A stretch of DNA of 10,643 bases from Clostridiales bacterium. GTDB lineage: Bacteria; Bacillota; Clostridia; Saccharofermentanales; Saccharofermentanaceae. Location of the stretch: contig DNAE01000009.1 of NCBI GenBank assembly GCA_003543635.1, forward strand, positions 1-10,643, given 5' to 3'. The notes below the pieces were generated by a model. That model did no database searches. It worked only from the letters and a program-made list of their open reading frames with translations, and was not told where the DNA came from. A program made the position numbers and the translations under genes. Positions 1-7,188 of the stretch are shown one piece after another (the first letter of the stretch is position 1; each line of letters starts with the position of its first letter).

Positions 1-336
1 GATCAATACGGGATCGTCGGATTTGACATCTCCGTATTCCAGGATATCGAGGTCGATGGTCCTGGGACCGTTCCTTATCCTTCTTACCCTCTTAAGTTCA
101 TTCTCGATCTCATGGCACCTGTCAAGAAGTTCTCCCGGGGCAAGATCCGTTCTTACCTTCACGCAGATGTTGAGGAAATCATCCTGGTCCTTATAGCCGA
201 TGGGCTCCGTCTCGTAGATCGAGGAGACCTTGGAGACGTCTATCCCCTTCGTATCGTCCAGCATCTTCACCGCATCGGTGAGATTTCTCAGGCGGTCGCC
301 CATATTGCTTCCCAGGGAGAGATAGGATGTGACCAT
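1..336 (-). CDS. folK: HPPK, 2-amino-4-hydroxy-6-hydroxymethyldihydropteridine pyrophosphokinase (3' end beyond window)
   Basis: FolK transfers pyrophosphate from ATP to 6-hydroxymethyl-7,8-dihydropterin, making the substrate that FolP joins to p-aminobenzoate; it is cytosolic. I translated 112 residues from an ATG at 336; the rest lies outside the window. Visible HPPK signatures are SLGSNMGDR (residues 7-15), the ETEPIGYKDQDDFLN block (42-56) and RNGPRTIDLDIL (88-99), whose Asp95 and Asp97 match the Mg-binding pair. The family is usually 150-170 aa, so about two thirds is present. The start is one base after the folB stop, with an AAGGAGAAGGGA purine-rich SD stretch in the end of folB, so translation is probably coupled. 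It is the last visible gene of the folE-folP-folB-folK block. The motifs leave little doubt about identity. Confidence 0.96.
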   Translation of the reverse strand, partial: MVTSYLSLGSNMGDRLRNLTDAVKMLDDTKGIDVSKVSSIYETEPIGYKDQDDFLNICVKVRTDLAPGELLDRCHEIENELKRVRRIRNGPRTIDLDILEYGDVKSDDPVLI

Positions 337-337
337 A

Positions 338-700
338 TTAATCCCTTCTCCTTGTTATCTCCGTGGTAACGGTCTCGAAGACTCCCTCCATGGGGGCATC
401 GGGCTTGGATATGATGATCTTGACTTCCTCCGCCAGGGGTGAATACTCGAGCACATCCCCCGCCAGGACATAGGCCAGGTGCTCGATAAGGTCGAATCTC
501 GACTTCTTCGTCCTCGACACGATGAGGGACATCACCTCCGAATAGTCGACGGTGTCGGAAAGATCGTCCGTCACCTTTCCCCTTATGTCACCGCAGGATA
601 TCTCGCAGGTGATGTAGAAGTACTGTCCCTTCTCCTTCTCCTCGGGAAGGCATCCTGTAAATCCGTATGCTTTAATGTTCTTTAACGTTATCCTGTCCAT
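338..700 (-). CDS. folB: Dihydroneopterin aldolase (DHNA)
   Basis: FolB converts 7,8-dihydroneopterin to 6-hydroxymethyl-7,8-dihydropterin and glycolaldehyde. The product is 120 aa, the normal family length. Family hallmarks seen are GCLPEEKEKGQ (16-26, with the conserved Glu pair), TVDYSEV (50-56, active-site Tyr53), LIEHLA (71-76, pterin-anchoring Glu73) and SKPDAP (98-103, catalytic Lys99). I start at the ATG at 700 because GAGGGG lies 7 nt upstream of it; an in-frame TTG at 715 would place the start inside folP and has no matching SD. The ATG sits 1 base after the folP TGA stop, so ribosomes probably re-initiate. All catalytic residues appear intact. Confidence 0.96.
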   Translation of the reverse strand: MDRITLKNIKAYGFTGCLPEEKEKGQYFYITCEISCGDIRGKVTDDLSDTVDYSEVMSLIVSRTKKSRFDLIEHLAYVLAGDVLEYSPLAEEVKIIISKPDAPMEGVFETVTTEITRRRD

Positions 701-701
701 T

Positions 702-1523
702 TCAGATCCCCTCAAATCCCGTCAGGGCATCCCTTGTGGCTCTGACATTATGTACCCGCAGTATCCGGGAACCGAGGCTCACCGATTTCAGAGCGATACC
801 TATGGACACCTCATCCCGCTCCTCGGGGATCGTTTGTCTGGATAACAGATCCGCCGCGATCCTCTTTCTGGAACAGGCCGTGAGTACCGGGAACCTGCCT
901 CCGAAGGAAAGCCTTCCCGCCGAAGCCAGAAGTTCCGCATCCTGACTCCTGGATGTTCCGAAGCCCACGCCGGGATCCAGGACGATATGGTCCTCCGGGA
1001 TACCCGCTTTAACGGCCCTGTCTATACTTCCGGAAAGTTCCCTGATGGCCCTCTCCGTTATACTCTCCCTGATGCATTCCCCGTTCCTTCTGCAGTTGAA
1101 CATGAGGACGACTCCCGCATCGTATTCCCTGATGACCGAAGCCATGTTGGGATCGTACATCAATCCGTAGATATCGTTGACCATATGGCACCCGTTCTCG
1201 AGGGCTTTTCCCGCCACCTCGGACTTATACGTATCCACGGAGATAATGGTGTCAAGGCTTTCCGCTATCCCCGATATCACCGGGAGGATCCGCCTTGTCT
1301 CCTCGTCCACATCCACGGGTATATATCCGGGTCTCGTGGACTCTCCCCCCACGTCGATGATGTCGGCACCCTGCTCGATCATCTCCCTGCAGGAGGCGAG
1401 TGCCTTGGTGGTCTGGAGATTCTTACCGCCGTCGGAGAAGGAATCCGGGGTAACGTTCAAGATCCCCATTATCCTGCAACCGGAGGATAGATCCAGCTTC
1501 CTGTCCCGCGCCTTAAGGATCAT
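702..1523 (-). CDS. folP: Dihydropteroate synthase (DHPS)
   Basis: FolP condenses 6-hydroxymethyldihydropterin pyrophosphate with p-aminobenzoate to give dihydropteroate; it is the sulfonamide target. The product is 273 aa, usual for a TIM-barrel DHPS. Motifs in order: GILNVTPDSFSDGG (20-33), DVGGESTRPG (57-66), SVDTYK (95-100, Asp97), Asn116, LDPGVGFG (182-189, Asp183), SRK (218-220, Lys220) and RVHNV (256-260). The pterin-binding Asp/Asn/Asp/Lys set is therefore complete. Two places depart from the usual family: the Lys normally following GFG is Thr190, and the usual LMHxR strand reads LMFNCRR (140-146). The reading frame stays open far upstream inside folE, but the ATG at 1523 has AGGA 7 nt upstream and lies 2 bases after the folE stop, so I start there. 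Confidence 0.95.
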   Translation of the reverse strand: MILKARDRKLDLSSGCRIMGILNVTPDSFSDGGKNLQTTKALASCREMIEQGADIIDVGGESTRPGYIPVDVDEETRRILPVISGIAESLDTIISVDTYKSEVAGKALENGCHMVNDIYGLMYDPNMASVIREYDAGVVLMFNCRRNGECIRESITERAIRELSGSIDRAVKAGIPEDHIVLDPGVGFGTSRSQDAELLASAGRLSFGGRFPVLTACSRKRIAADLLSRQTIPEERDEVSIGIALKSVSLGSRILRVHNVRATRDALTGFEGI

Positions 1524-1525
1524 AT

Positions 1526-2143
1526 TCAGTTCCTCGGTCTGTTGATGAGGGCAAGGGCTTCGTTCCTCGTCCTTGCGTCGGTGCGGCATCCGCCCCTCAT
1601 GGCGGAGGTGACCGTCTTGGAGCCGGGCTTGCGGATACCCCTCATGGTCATGCACAGGTGTTCCGCCTCGATGACGACACACACGGCGGAGGCATCCACC
1701 GCGGCGATGATGGAATCGGCGATCTCGGAGGTGAGCCTCTCCTGGAGCTGGGGCTTCCTGGAAAGGGTATCCACGATCCTTGCCACCTTGGAAAGTCCCA
1801 GGATCTTGCCTCCCCTGGGGATATAGACCACATGGGCCTTGCCGTGGAAGGGCAGGAGATGGTGTTCGCACATGGAATAGAAGGGAATGTCTCCGATGAG
1901 GATCATCTCGTCGTTTCCCTTCTCGTTAAAGACCTTGATGTCCTTACTTATGTCCCTGTGAAGGCCGGAGAACACCTCGGCATACATCCTTGCGACCCTC
2001 TGGGGCGTCTCAAGAAGGCCCTCCCTCTCGGGGTCCTCGCCGATGGCCTTGAGGATCTGCCTTACGGCATCCTCGACGGCCTTAAGATCCATATTCTCCC
2101 TGCTCTCGGCGGGGATGCTCATATCGTTGTCGTAATCGTACAT
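1526..2143 (-). CDS. folE: GTP cyclohydrolase I, type IA (zinc)
   Basis: FolE opens and rearranges the guanine ring of GTP to 7,8-dihydroneopterin triphosphate, the first step of folate synthesis. The product is 205 aa from the ATG at 2143. Family motifs: [10 protein letters not shown] (45-54), [15 protein letters not shown] (90-104, zinc ligands Cys92 and His95), the [12 protein letters not shown] region (108-119), RKPQLQERL (129-137) and [11 protein letters not shown] (159-169, third zinc ligand Cys164). Cys92-Cys164 spacing fits the zinc-dependent FolE family, so it is not the metal-flexible FolE2 type. An alternative GTG at 2152 overlaps the AraC stop by 4 bp (GTGA), but AAAGGTGA is better spaced for the ATG. 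It sits directly behind an AraC gene with no visible promoter, so expression seems tied to that transcript. Confidence 0.96.
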   Translation of the reverse strand: MYDYDNDMSIPAESRENMDLKAVEDAVRQILKAIGEDPEREGLLETPQRVARMYAEVFSGLHRDISKDIKVFNEKGNDEMILIGDIPFYSMCEHHLLPFHGKAHVVYIPRGGKILGLSKVARIVDTLSRKPQLQERLTSEIADSIIAAVDASAVCVVIEAEHLCMTMRGIRKPGSKTVTSAMRGGCRTDARTRNEALALINRPRN

Positions 2144-2148
2144 GTGAA

Positions 2149-3057
2149 TCACCTTTCAGTATGTTTTTTTCGATATTCCATGGGAGTCATGCCCATCTGT
2201 TTCCTGAAGGCCACGTTGAAACGCTGGGGACTGGAAAAGCCCGCCTGGGTGGCCACGCCGGAAACCTTGATCTCATTGTTCTCCAAGAGCTCGCAGGCCT
2301 TATCGATACGCTTCTTCATGAGGTACGCCATGGGACTGATACCGAACTCCTCCCTGAAGGCCCTGGTGAAGTAACCCTGACTCAGGTAAACGTAGGAGGA
2401 AGCGTTGGCGACGGTGATACCCCGGTCGTAGTTATCGTCCATATATTCCCGGGCGATCAAGACCAGCTCCCTCGCCTTGCCGTTGCGCACCCGAAGGCTC
2501 TCCTCCCACTCCCTCTTCATCGCCCTGGAAAGGGTGATCATGAGTTCCACGGTGAGTATCCTCATCATAAGGTCCTTGGAGATATCGTCGTGGTTCTTCT
2601 CCTCTACGATCCTCTCCATGATATTGCTGATGCTCTTCTTATAACTTCCGGAAAGGAGTATGTAAGGTGATGTCTCCTCCACGGGATCATCGCCCTCGGC
2701 GAAGTCCATGAAGCTTTCCAGAGAGGGCTGGGCCAGCTTGACATTATCGTGGTCCTTGGCAAAACCGAAGTAGAGGGTCAGGGTATCCGCCACCGACGTT
2801 ATTATCCTGACGGAGTGGACGGTGTTGGGACGGATTATCAGCGTGGAGCCCTTCTCCACCGCGACCTTCCTGCCCGCTATGGTGAATTCCACCTTACCCT
2901 CCCGGAGATAGAACAGCTCGTGACTGGAGTGGATGCTGGAGGTCGCCCTGGGCACCTTCTTCTCAAGGATGTGATCCAACCCTTCGAAAACGGCGGGCAT
3001 GGCGCCCTTGTCACTCTTGATGCTGTCTTCTATCGCAGGCAGTAGTCTGTCAAACAT
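2149..3057 (-). CDS. AraC/XylS-family transcriptional regulator, cupin sensor
   Basis: A 302-aa regulator. Residues about 40-100 form a cupin-type sensor, with [17 protein letters not shown] followed by a [15 protein letters not shown] strand, a pattern typical of sugar-sensing AraC proteins. Residues about 195-300 carry the double helix-turn-helix: first helices at 214-239, second at 264-289, ending in the family signature [21 protein letters not shown] (272-292 region). The ATG at 3057 has GAGG 7 nt upstream. It lies 7 bp after the esterase-like gene and runs into the folE start, so it is the middle of one transcript. Context suggests control of a carbohydrate-responsive unit, perhaps its own; the ligand cannot be read from sequence. 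Confidence 0.93.
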   Translation of the reverse strand: MFDRLLPAIEDSIKSDKGAMPAVFEGLDHILEKKVPRATSSIHSSHELFYLREGKVEFTIAGRKVAVEKGSTLIIRPNTVHSVRIITSVADTLTLYFGFAKDHDNVKLAQPSLESFMDFAEGDDPVEETSPYILLSGSYKKSISNIMERIVEEKNHDDISKDLMMRILTVELMITLSRAMKREWEESLRVRNGKARELVLIAREYMDDNYDRGITVANASSYVYLSQGYFTRAFREEFGISPMAYLMKKRIDKACELLENNEIKVSGVATQAGFSSPQRFNVAFRKQMGMTPMEYRKKHTER

Positions 3058-3064
3058 GATAACC

Positions 3065-5314
3065 TCATTCGAATCGTATGTTGTCGATATAGATCTCGCC
3101 GTTCCTGGCGGAATCCTCGATGCGGAACTTCAGGGACGAGAGCTCTATGTCCCCCTCACCCTTATAGGAGAACACAAGGGTCTGCCAGGTGAGCTGCTGC
3201 TTGATCTCCTGTTCTCCGAACCCCTCGGCCTTGAGGGTCTTTTTCTGGGTATCGGGATTGAACACGTCCACCAGCATCCTCTTCTTCCCCTTTATGAGCA
3301 GGGGCGCCATAAGGGATACGTAGGAAAGGTCGGGTTCGAATCCGTAAAGGGAATTCTCCGTCTCATATCTGATGTGCAGGGATGCCGATCCCTCGGTCTT
3401 GTTCATCTCGTCGGCGGTGATCACGCCGTTGCCCTTGAAGGTCTTATAGACCTTGAGTTTCTCGAAGTCGTCCCCCTCGTTCCTGATACCGATGAACTCC
3501 AGTTTGTCGCAGGAGGTGAAGAAGAGATCCGGGGAATAGAAAGCCGGCTCCCGGTCGAACCTGAAGGGCATGACCGGAAGGTCGTTCAGGTTCTTGAAGG
3601 TGGCATCGTGGGGGAAGGGCGAGAAGCCGTAGGTCACGCTGGTGGGTTCCGCGATGTCGTCCCTCCAGACCATTACCCTGACGCCGTGAAGTATCCTGGC
3701 ATTCGCGGGATAGAATATCCTGTCTTCGCCGCAGATCGCGAAGCCTCTGAGCTCCGTCTCCCCCTCCGCCAGGCGCAGGCCGTCTCCCAGATTATCGAAC
3801 TGGAGGATCAGCTTGTTGCCCGCCTTCTCAACGCCGCTGCACTCGGGGCAGGATCTGGGCATCTTGGGGGTAACGTGTATTCCCAGGGCGATGACGGCAA
3901 GTCTCACTCCCAGGGTAAAGCTCTTGGTCTTATCCGGGAGCAGGAGATCGTGGAGGCTTATGATGCCCGAGGGCATGTTGAGCTTCCTCGTGAATGCCGT
4001 AAGGTTCTCGTTGAACTCGATGACCTTATAGGGGAAATCGTAGTCGATGGCTCCGGGGTGCATGCCCACGAAGAGCATGGAGGGCATAAGGGCATCGTCG
4101 AAGACCTCCGAGGGTTCGAAGGTGCTTGCCAGAGTACCGATGAGGCCCATGAGCAGAAGATCGTATCTTCCGAACAGGCTCTCGTCCTTACAGGGAGAGA
4201 AACACATTCCGCGGACGGAAAGTCCCTTGAGGCAGGCGAGCTTCGCCCTGTACATGATGGAGGGGCGGTAACGCTTCTTGATATATGCGGTATCCTCGGA
4301 TTTCTTTTCCGACTTGACGGCCATCTCCGAGAACATTCCGAAGTCCAGATTCTTGGCGGAACCCTTGGGTTCCCCCTTCTTCTCCAGGGAGGATCCGTCG
4401 GAGTTGGGGAAATCCAGCTCGAAGCCCACGGACTTCGCCTCTTCCTCGATGGTCTCCTTGCCCTCCATCTCCCTGACCTTAGCCTCCTTCTGAAGGTCGA
4501 AGTCGAAGAAGCTCTTATCCTTCGTTATCTCCTCCCGGAGATCCTTTGTATTCCTCTTCTCCCTGTCCTTGGCGATCATCCCGGCATAGCGCTTCTCGTC
4601 CGTTACGAGACCCAGCTCATCCAGGTAGTCCTTGAGGGAGACCATATTCTCGATCATCTCGTCGGAGATCCAGTTGAGGATCGTGGAATCCTCCAATGAG
4701 AGATCCACTACGCCCACGGGATACTTCACGTGGTCCGCCACCGTATAGGCAAAGGAGAAGGCACTGGAACTCACGTCAGCCAGTTCCTTCGTATCGGTTA
4801 TCTTGATCCATGCAGCATCCTTGAAGTACTTCTTGGGTTCGAAGTCGATATCCTGCTCGTTACTTTCCAGGCCGTCCCTGGCGGGGGTGAAGAACCGCAG
4901 GTGATTGAGGGTCTGCCTCTTCAGGGGAGCCGAGGGAGCCGTGGCGTGCTTCATGGGTACGGAAAGAAATTCGTTACCGAGGAATACCCACACGTCGCCG
5001 CATCTGATATCCGTAAAGGTCACCACATTCGAGAAGCACTTGAAAACAAAAGTGTAGGCATCGGTGGATGCCTTGTAGGGAGGTATCTCGAAAACAAAAT
5101 CACCCTTCTCGGATGTGTTCGTCTCAAGGCTCAGGATAACTCCGTAGTCGGCATCGAGCTTGGATACTCGCCTGCCGTCCGTGGGATCCTTTGAGATCTC
5201 CAGGGTTATCGTCGCCGAGGGAGCCGCCTTTCCCCTGATGGAAAGGGGTACTTCCTGCTGAAATACGGTCTTGTTGTTGAGCCAGCTGGGCAGCGTTATC
5301 GGGTTGATCTGCAT
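3065..5314 (-). CDS. Sialate-O-acetylesterase-fold protein lacking catalytic residues (pseudo-esterase), with C-terminal CBM-like domain
   Basis: A 749-aa protein that follows the sialate O-acetylesterase (SGNH hydrolase) pattern end to end: LPSWLNNKTVFQQEVPLSIRGKA (8-30), GDVWV block (106-121), YPVGVV...TILNWIS (198-217), SIMYRAKLACLKGLSVRGM (352-370), LGVRLAVIAL (468-477), FAICGEDRIFYPANA (525-539), and TYGFSPFP...LPVMPFR (561-585). The usual SGQSNM nucleophile block is LGNEFL (112-117), replacing Ser by Glu115, and the usual DxxHP block lacks its His (LLPDK, 458-462), so classical esterase activity is unlikely. Residues 225-349 are a highly charged insertion. Residues about 600-749 form an added beta-rich region ending GEIYIDNIRFE, like a carbohydrate-binding jelly roll. 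The ATG at 5314 has AGGAGG 6 nt upstream; a longer reading from a GTG at 5377 would begin upstream of the promoter -10. No signal peptide, so probably cytosolic. The true function is unknown. Confidence 0.85.
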   Translation of the reverse strand: MQINPITLPSWLNNKTVFQQEVPLSIRGKAAPSATITLEISKDPTDGRRVSKLDADYGVILSLETNTSEKGDFVFEIPPYKASTDAYTFVFKCFSNVVTFTDIRCGDVWVFLGNEFLSVPMKHATAPSAPLKRQTLNHLRFFTPARDGLESNEQDIDFEPKKYFKDAAWIKITDTKELADVSSSAFSFAYTVADHVKYPVGVVDLSLEDSTILNWISDEMIENMVSLKDYLDELGLVTDEKRYAGMIAKDREKRNTKDLREEITKDKSFFDFDLQKEAKVREMEGKETIEEEAKSVGFELDFPNSDGSSLEKKGEPKGSAKNLDFGMFSEMAVKSEKKSEDTAYIKKRYRPSIMYRAKLACLKGLSVRGMCFSPCKDESLFGRYDLLLMGLIGTLASTFEPSEVFDDALMPSMLFVGMHPGAIDYDFPYKVIEFNENLTAFTRKLNMPSGIISLHDLLLPDKTKSFTLGVRLAVIALGIHVTPKMPRSCPECSGVEKAGNKLILQFDNLGDGLRLAEGETELRGFAICGEDRIFYPANARILHGVRVMVWRDDIAEPTSVTYGFSPFPHDATFKNLNDLPVMPFRFDREPAFYSPDLFFTSCDKLEFIGIRNEGDDFEKLKVYKTFKGNGVITADEMNKTEGSASLHIRYETENSLYGFEPDLSYVSLMAPLLIKGKKRMLVDVFNPDTQKKTLKAEGFGEQEIKQQLTWQTLVFSYKGEGDIELSSLKFRIEDSARNGEIYIDNIRFE

Positions 5315-5348
5315 AAAGGCCCTCCTAATTTTTAAAAAGAACAAGAAC

Positions 5349-5377
5349 ATTATACATGGAAAAACGCTTTTTTTCAC
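5349..5377 (-). promoter_or_regulatory. Promoter of the pseudo-esterase/AraC/folate run
   Basis: On the minus strand a GTGAAA -35-like box (5372-5377) and a perfect TATAAT -10 box (5349-5354) are separated by 17 bp. Transcription would start near 5342, giving a leader of about 28 nt that contains AGGAGG (5321-5326) before the ATG at 5314. Spacing and -10 are ideal; the -35 matches TTGACA at 4 of 6 positions, compatible with an activated promoter. Confidence 0.75.
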
Positions 5378-5386
5378 GATTTATAC

Positions 5387-5416
5387 TTGCACGAGCATTT
5401 TGGGTAGGTCTATAAT
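5387..5416 (+). promoter_or_regulatory. Promoter of the second AraC gene
   Basis: TTGCAC (5387-5392) and TATAAT (5411-5416) are separated by 18 bp on the plus strand. Transcription would start near 5423, leaving a leader of about 38 nt with GAGGGGG before the GTG start at 5461. Its -35 lies only 9 bp from the -35 of the opposing promoter, so a single bound regulator could act on both. Confidence 0.78.
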
Positions 5417-5460
5417 ATTTTTGAACAAAAAAACGATATTTTCGCAAAGAGGGGGTTGCC

Positions 5461-6378
5461 GTGTCGTTTAATATAGAGAATTTCAAAGATATCCTCAAAC
5501 AGGAGTTCCCGGGGGCACATTACGAAGACGGGAAACTCACCAGGAACGAACCCGTAATGTGTACCATCATTTCCAAGGACCTGGATTCCGATCCCCACTA
5601 CCATGAGCACATCGAGCTTATCTATGTGACCAATTCCGAACTTGAGGCCGATGTCAACAAGAAAAAGATCATGGTACGAAGCGGCGATATGCTGGTCCTC
5701 ATACCGGGGGATGTTCACAACTATAGGCTCAGGAACAACTGCTCCTACGCCTGCATCCACGCTGATATAGACTTCCTTTTCTCGGGTATCCTTTCCAATT
5801 CGGACCTGCACTACAGCATGCCCTATACCCTCGCCAAGAAAGACGAGGCCAGGGTTTTCCGCGCGGCGGAACTGGATAAGACGGAGATCCCCAAGCTCAT
5901 CTACGGGATCTTCGCAGAGTACAAGGAGAGGAATGCTTTCTATAAACTCGCCATAAGATCGGATCTGTCGAAGATCGCCCTCTATGTATTCAGGAAATGG
6001 AACAAATACCAGGAGGATGTTTCCAAGGAGAGCACCCGGTCCTCTGGAAAGAGCGTATTCCGTCTCTCCGAGGTATTGGACCTCATCGATTCCGAATACA
6101 TGAAGGCCCTGACGGCGGAGCAGATGGCTTCCCGGGCGGGTATGAGCTACAGCTATTTCTCGAGATTCTTCAAGAACTCCATGGGACATACCTTCTCGGA
6201 GTATCTGAACCTGGTGAGGATAAAGGCCTCGGAGAAGCTTCTCATCAACACGGACCTTCCCATATCGGATATAGCGACGGCGGTGGGATTCTCAAATACC
6301 AGCTACTTCATCTCCCAGTTCAAGAAGCAGCTTCACATTACACCCAAAAGATACAGGACCAACTTCGGAAACGATTGA
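5461..6378 (+). CDS. AraC/XylS-family transcriptional regulator, cupin sensor
   Basis: A 305-aa regulator starting at GTG with GAGGGGG about 6 nt upstream; no better ATG exists before the sensor domain. The N-terminal cupin shows HYHEHIELIYV (47-56 region) and a VRSGDMLVLIPGDVHNYRL strand (72-90), the His-containing fold seen in arabinose/rhamnose-type sensors. The C-terminal DNA-binding half has its two helix-turn-helix units at about 217-241 and 266-290, ending with ISDIATAVGFSNTSYFISQF (268-287). It is divergent from the pseudo-esterase run, the classic position of a regulator of the adjacent operon, so I infer that it controls that run. Its stop is one base from the stop of the opposing DeoR gene. 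Not closely similar by eye to the other AraC protein in the sensor half. Confidence 0.93.
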   Translation: MSFNIENFKDILKQEFPGAHYEDGKLTRNEPVMCTIISKDLDSDPHYHEHIELIYVTNSELEADVNKKKIMVRSGDMLVLIPGDVHNYRLRNNCSYACIHADIDFLFSGILSNSDLHYSMPYTLAKKDEARVFRAAELDKTEIPKLIYGIFAEYKERNAFYKLAIRSDLSKIALYVFRKWNKYQEDVSKESTRSSGKSVFRLSEVLDLIDSEYMKALTAEQMASRAGMSYSYFSRFFKNSMGHTFSEYLNLVRIKASEKLLINTDLPISDIATAVGFSNTSYFISQFKKQLHITPKRYRTNFGND

Positions 6379-6379
6379 T

Positions 6380-7153
6380 CTATTCTGATACCATCACGTT
6401 TACTCCGCGGCTGCGAAGCTCCGTAAGGATCTCTTCGTCCGCCCTGTTGTCCGTGATGAAATAATTGATCTTTGAGGTGGGGATAAAGGCCGAGGCAGAA
6501 TCCTCCCCCAGCTTTGTGGAGTCGATGAGGGCGACTATGTGGCGCGACCTGTCGGCACAGAGCCTCTTGAGCTCCAGTTCAAAGAAGTTATTGCCGGAAA
6601 GGCCCAATTCCACGGAGAAGCCGTTACCCGAGACGAAATAGTACTCGGCACTGAAACGGTTGATCATCTCCCTGCACATGACACCCTCGATGGTACCCGA
6701 GTGGGGACGCATCATGCCTCCGATCAGGATTATGGATTTGAAATTGTTATATCTCTGAAGCTCCATGGCGGTATTGATACCGTTGGTGATCACCGTGACA
6801 TCATTGGTGTTCTTGAGATAGGGTATCATATGAAACGCGGTGGAACTGGCATCCATGAAAATGGTGGTCCCGTCCTTGACCAGGCCCGATGCCTTCTTAC
6901 CTATCTTCTGCTTGAGATCCACGTGGGTAATGGACCTTACCATGTAGTTCTCCACCATGTCGTTACGGGGTTTCTCGGGAAGCCTTACGCCCCCGTGGAA
7001 CCTTACGATGGCTCCCTCTCTGGCCAGGTCTCGGAGATCCGTCCTGATGGTCGCTCCGGTGACCCCCAGTCTCTCGGACAGGAGATTCGTATTGATGGAG
7101 CCCTCGGCCGCCAGGATATCCAGTATCTGCTTACGTCTCTCAAGATTGATCAT
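6380..7153 (-). CDS. DeoR/GlpR-family transcriptional regulator
   Basis: A 257-aa regulator. The N-terminal winged helix covers residues 3-57, with RRKQILDILAAEGSI, the recognition region LSERLGVTGATIRTDLRDLA (25-44) and the family ending GAIVRFHGGVRL (47-58). The C-terminal phosphosugar-sensing DeoRC domain shows DGTTIFMDASSTAF (94-107), TNG (123-125), LIGGMMRP (143-150) and DSTKLG (211-216). Such proteins usually repress sugar uptake and catabolism genes and are released by a phosphorylated sugar. No obvious target operon adjoins it, so its own promoter, which carries a four-copy decamer array, is the visible candidate target. The ATG has no SD; the -10 lies 6 nt upstream, predicting a leaderless mRNA. 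Confidence 0.94.
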   Translation of the reverse strand: MINLERRKQILDILAAEGSINTNLLSERLGVTGATIRTDLRDLAREGAIVRFHGGVRLPEKPRNDMVENYMVRSITHVDLKQKIGKKASGLVKDGTTIFMDASSTAFHMIPYLKNTNDVTVITNGINTAMELQRYNNFKSIILIGGMMRPHSGTIEGVMCREMINRFSAEYYFVSGNGFSVELGLSGNNFFELELKRLCADRSRHIVALIDSTKLGEDSASAFIPTSKINYFITDNRADEEILTELRSRGVNVMVSE

Positions 7154-7159
7154 GAGGTT

Positions 7160-7188
7160 ATGTTATCAGCCGCCAATTTCATTGTCAA
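7160..7188 (-). promoter_or_regulatory. Promoter of the DeoR gene
   Basis: A perfect TTGACA -35 (7183-7188), 17-bp spacer and TAACAT -10 (7160-7165) preceded by TGA, an extended -10 pattern. The -10 ends 6 nt before the ATG, so transcription should begin at or next to the first base of the start codon (7153). Confidence 0.72.

Noticed and set aside
1524-1871. Upstream extension of folP by 116 residues
   Set aside because: It overlaps folE out of frame, has no DHPS similarity, and the ATG at 1523 has a well-placed SD.
2999-4699. A 566-codon open frame on the plus strand opposite the pseudo-esterase gene
   Set aside because: It has no SD, its composition is Gly/Leu/Glu/Val-rich in the manner of an antisense shadow, it shows no domain, and it is fully opposite a gene with clear family blocks and a promoter.
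5360-5374. Near-palindromic AAAAACGCTTTTT between the boxes of the minus-strand promoter as a CcpA (cre) site
   Set aside because: It fails the cre consensus at several key positions on both strands.
5315-5377. N-terminal extension (21 residues, signal-peptide-like) of the pseudo-esterase from a GTG at 5377
   Set aside because: The -10 box at 5349-5354 lies inside it and AGGAGG is placed for the ATG at 5314, so the extension is probably not transcribed.
5410-6189. A 259-codon open frame on the minus strand opposite the second AraC gene
   Set aside because: The plus-strand gene has cupin and double helix-turn-helix motifs, a promoter and an SD; the minus frame has none and would run over the divergent promoters.
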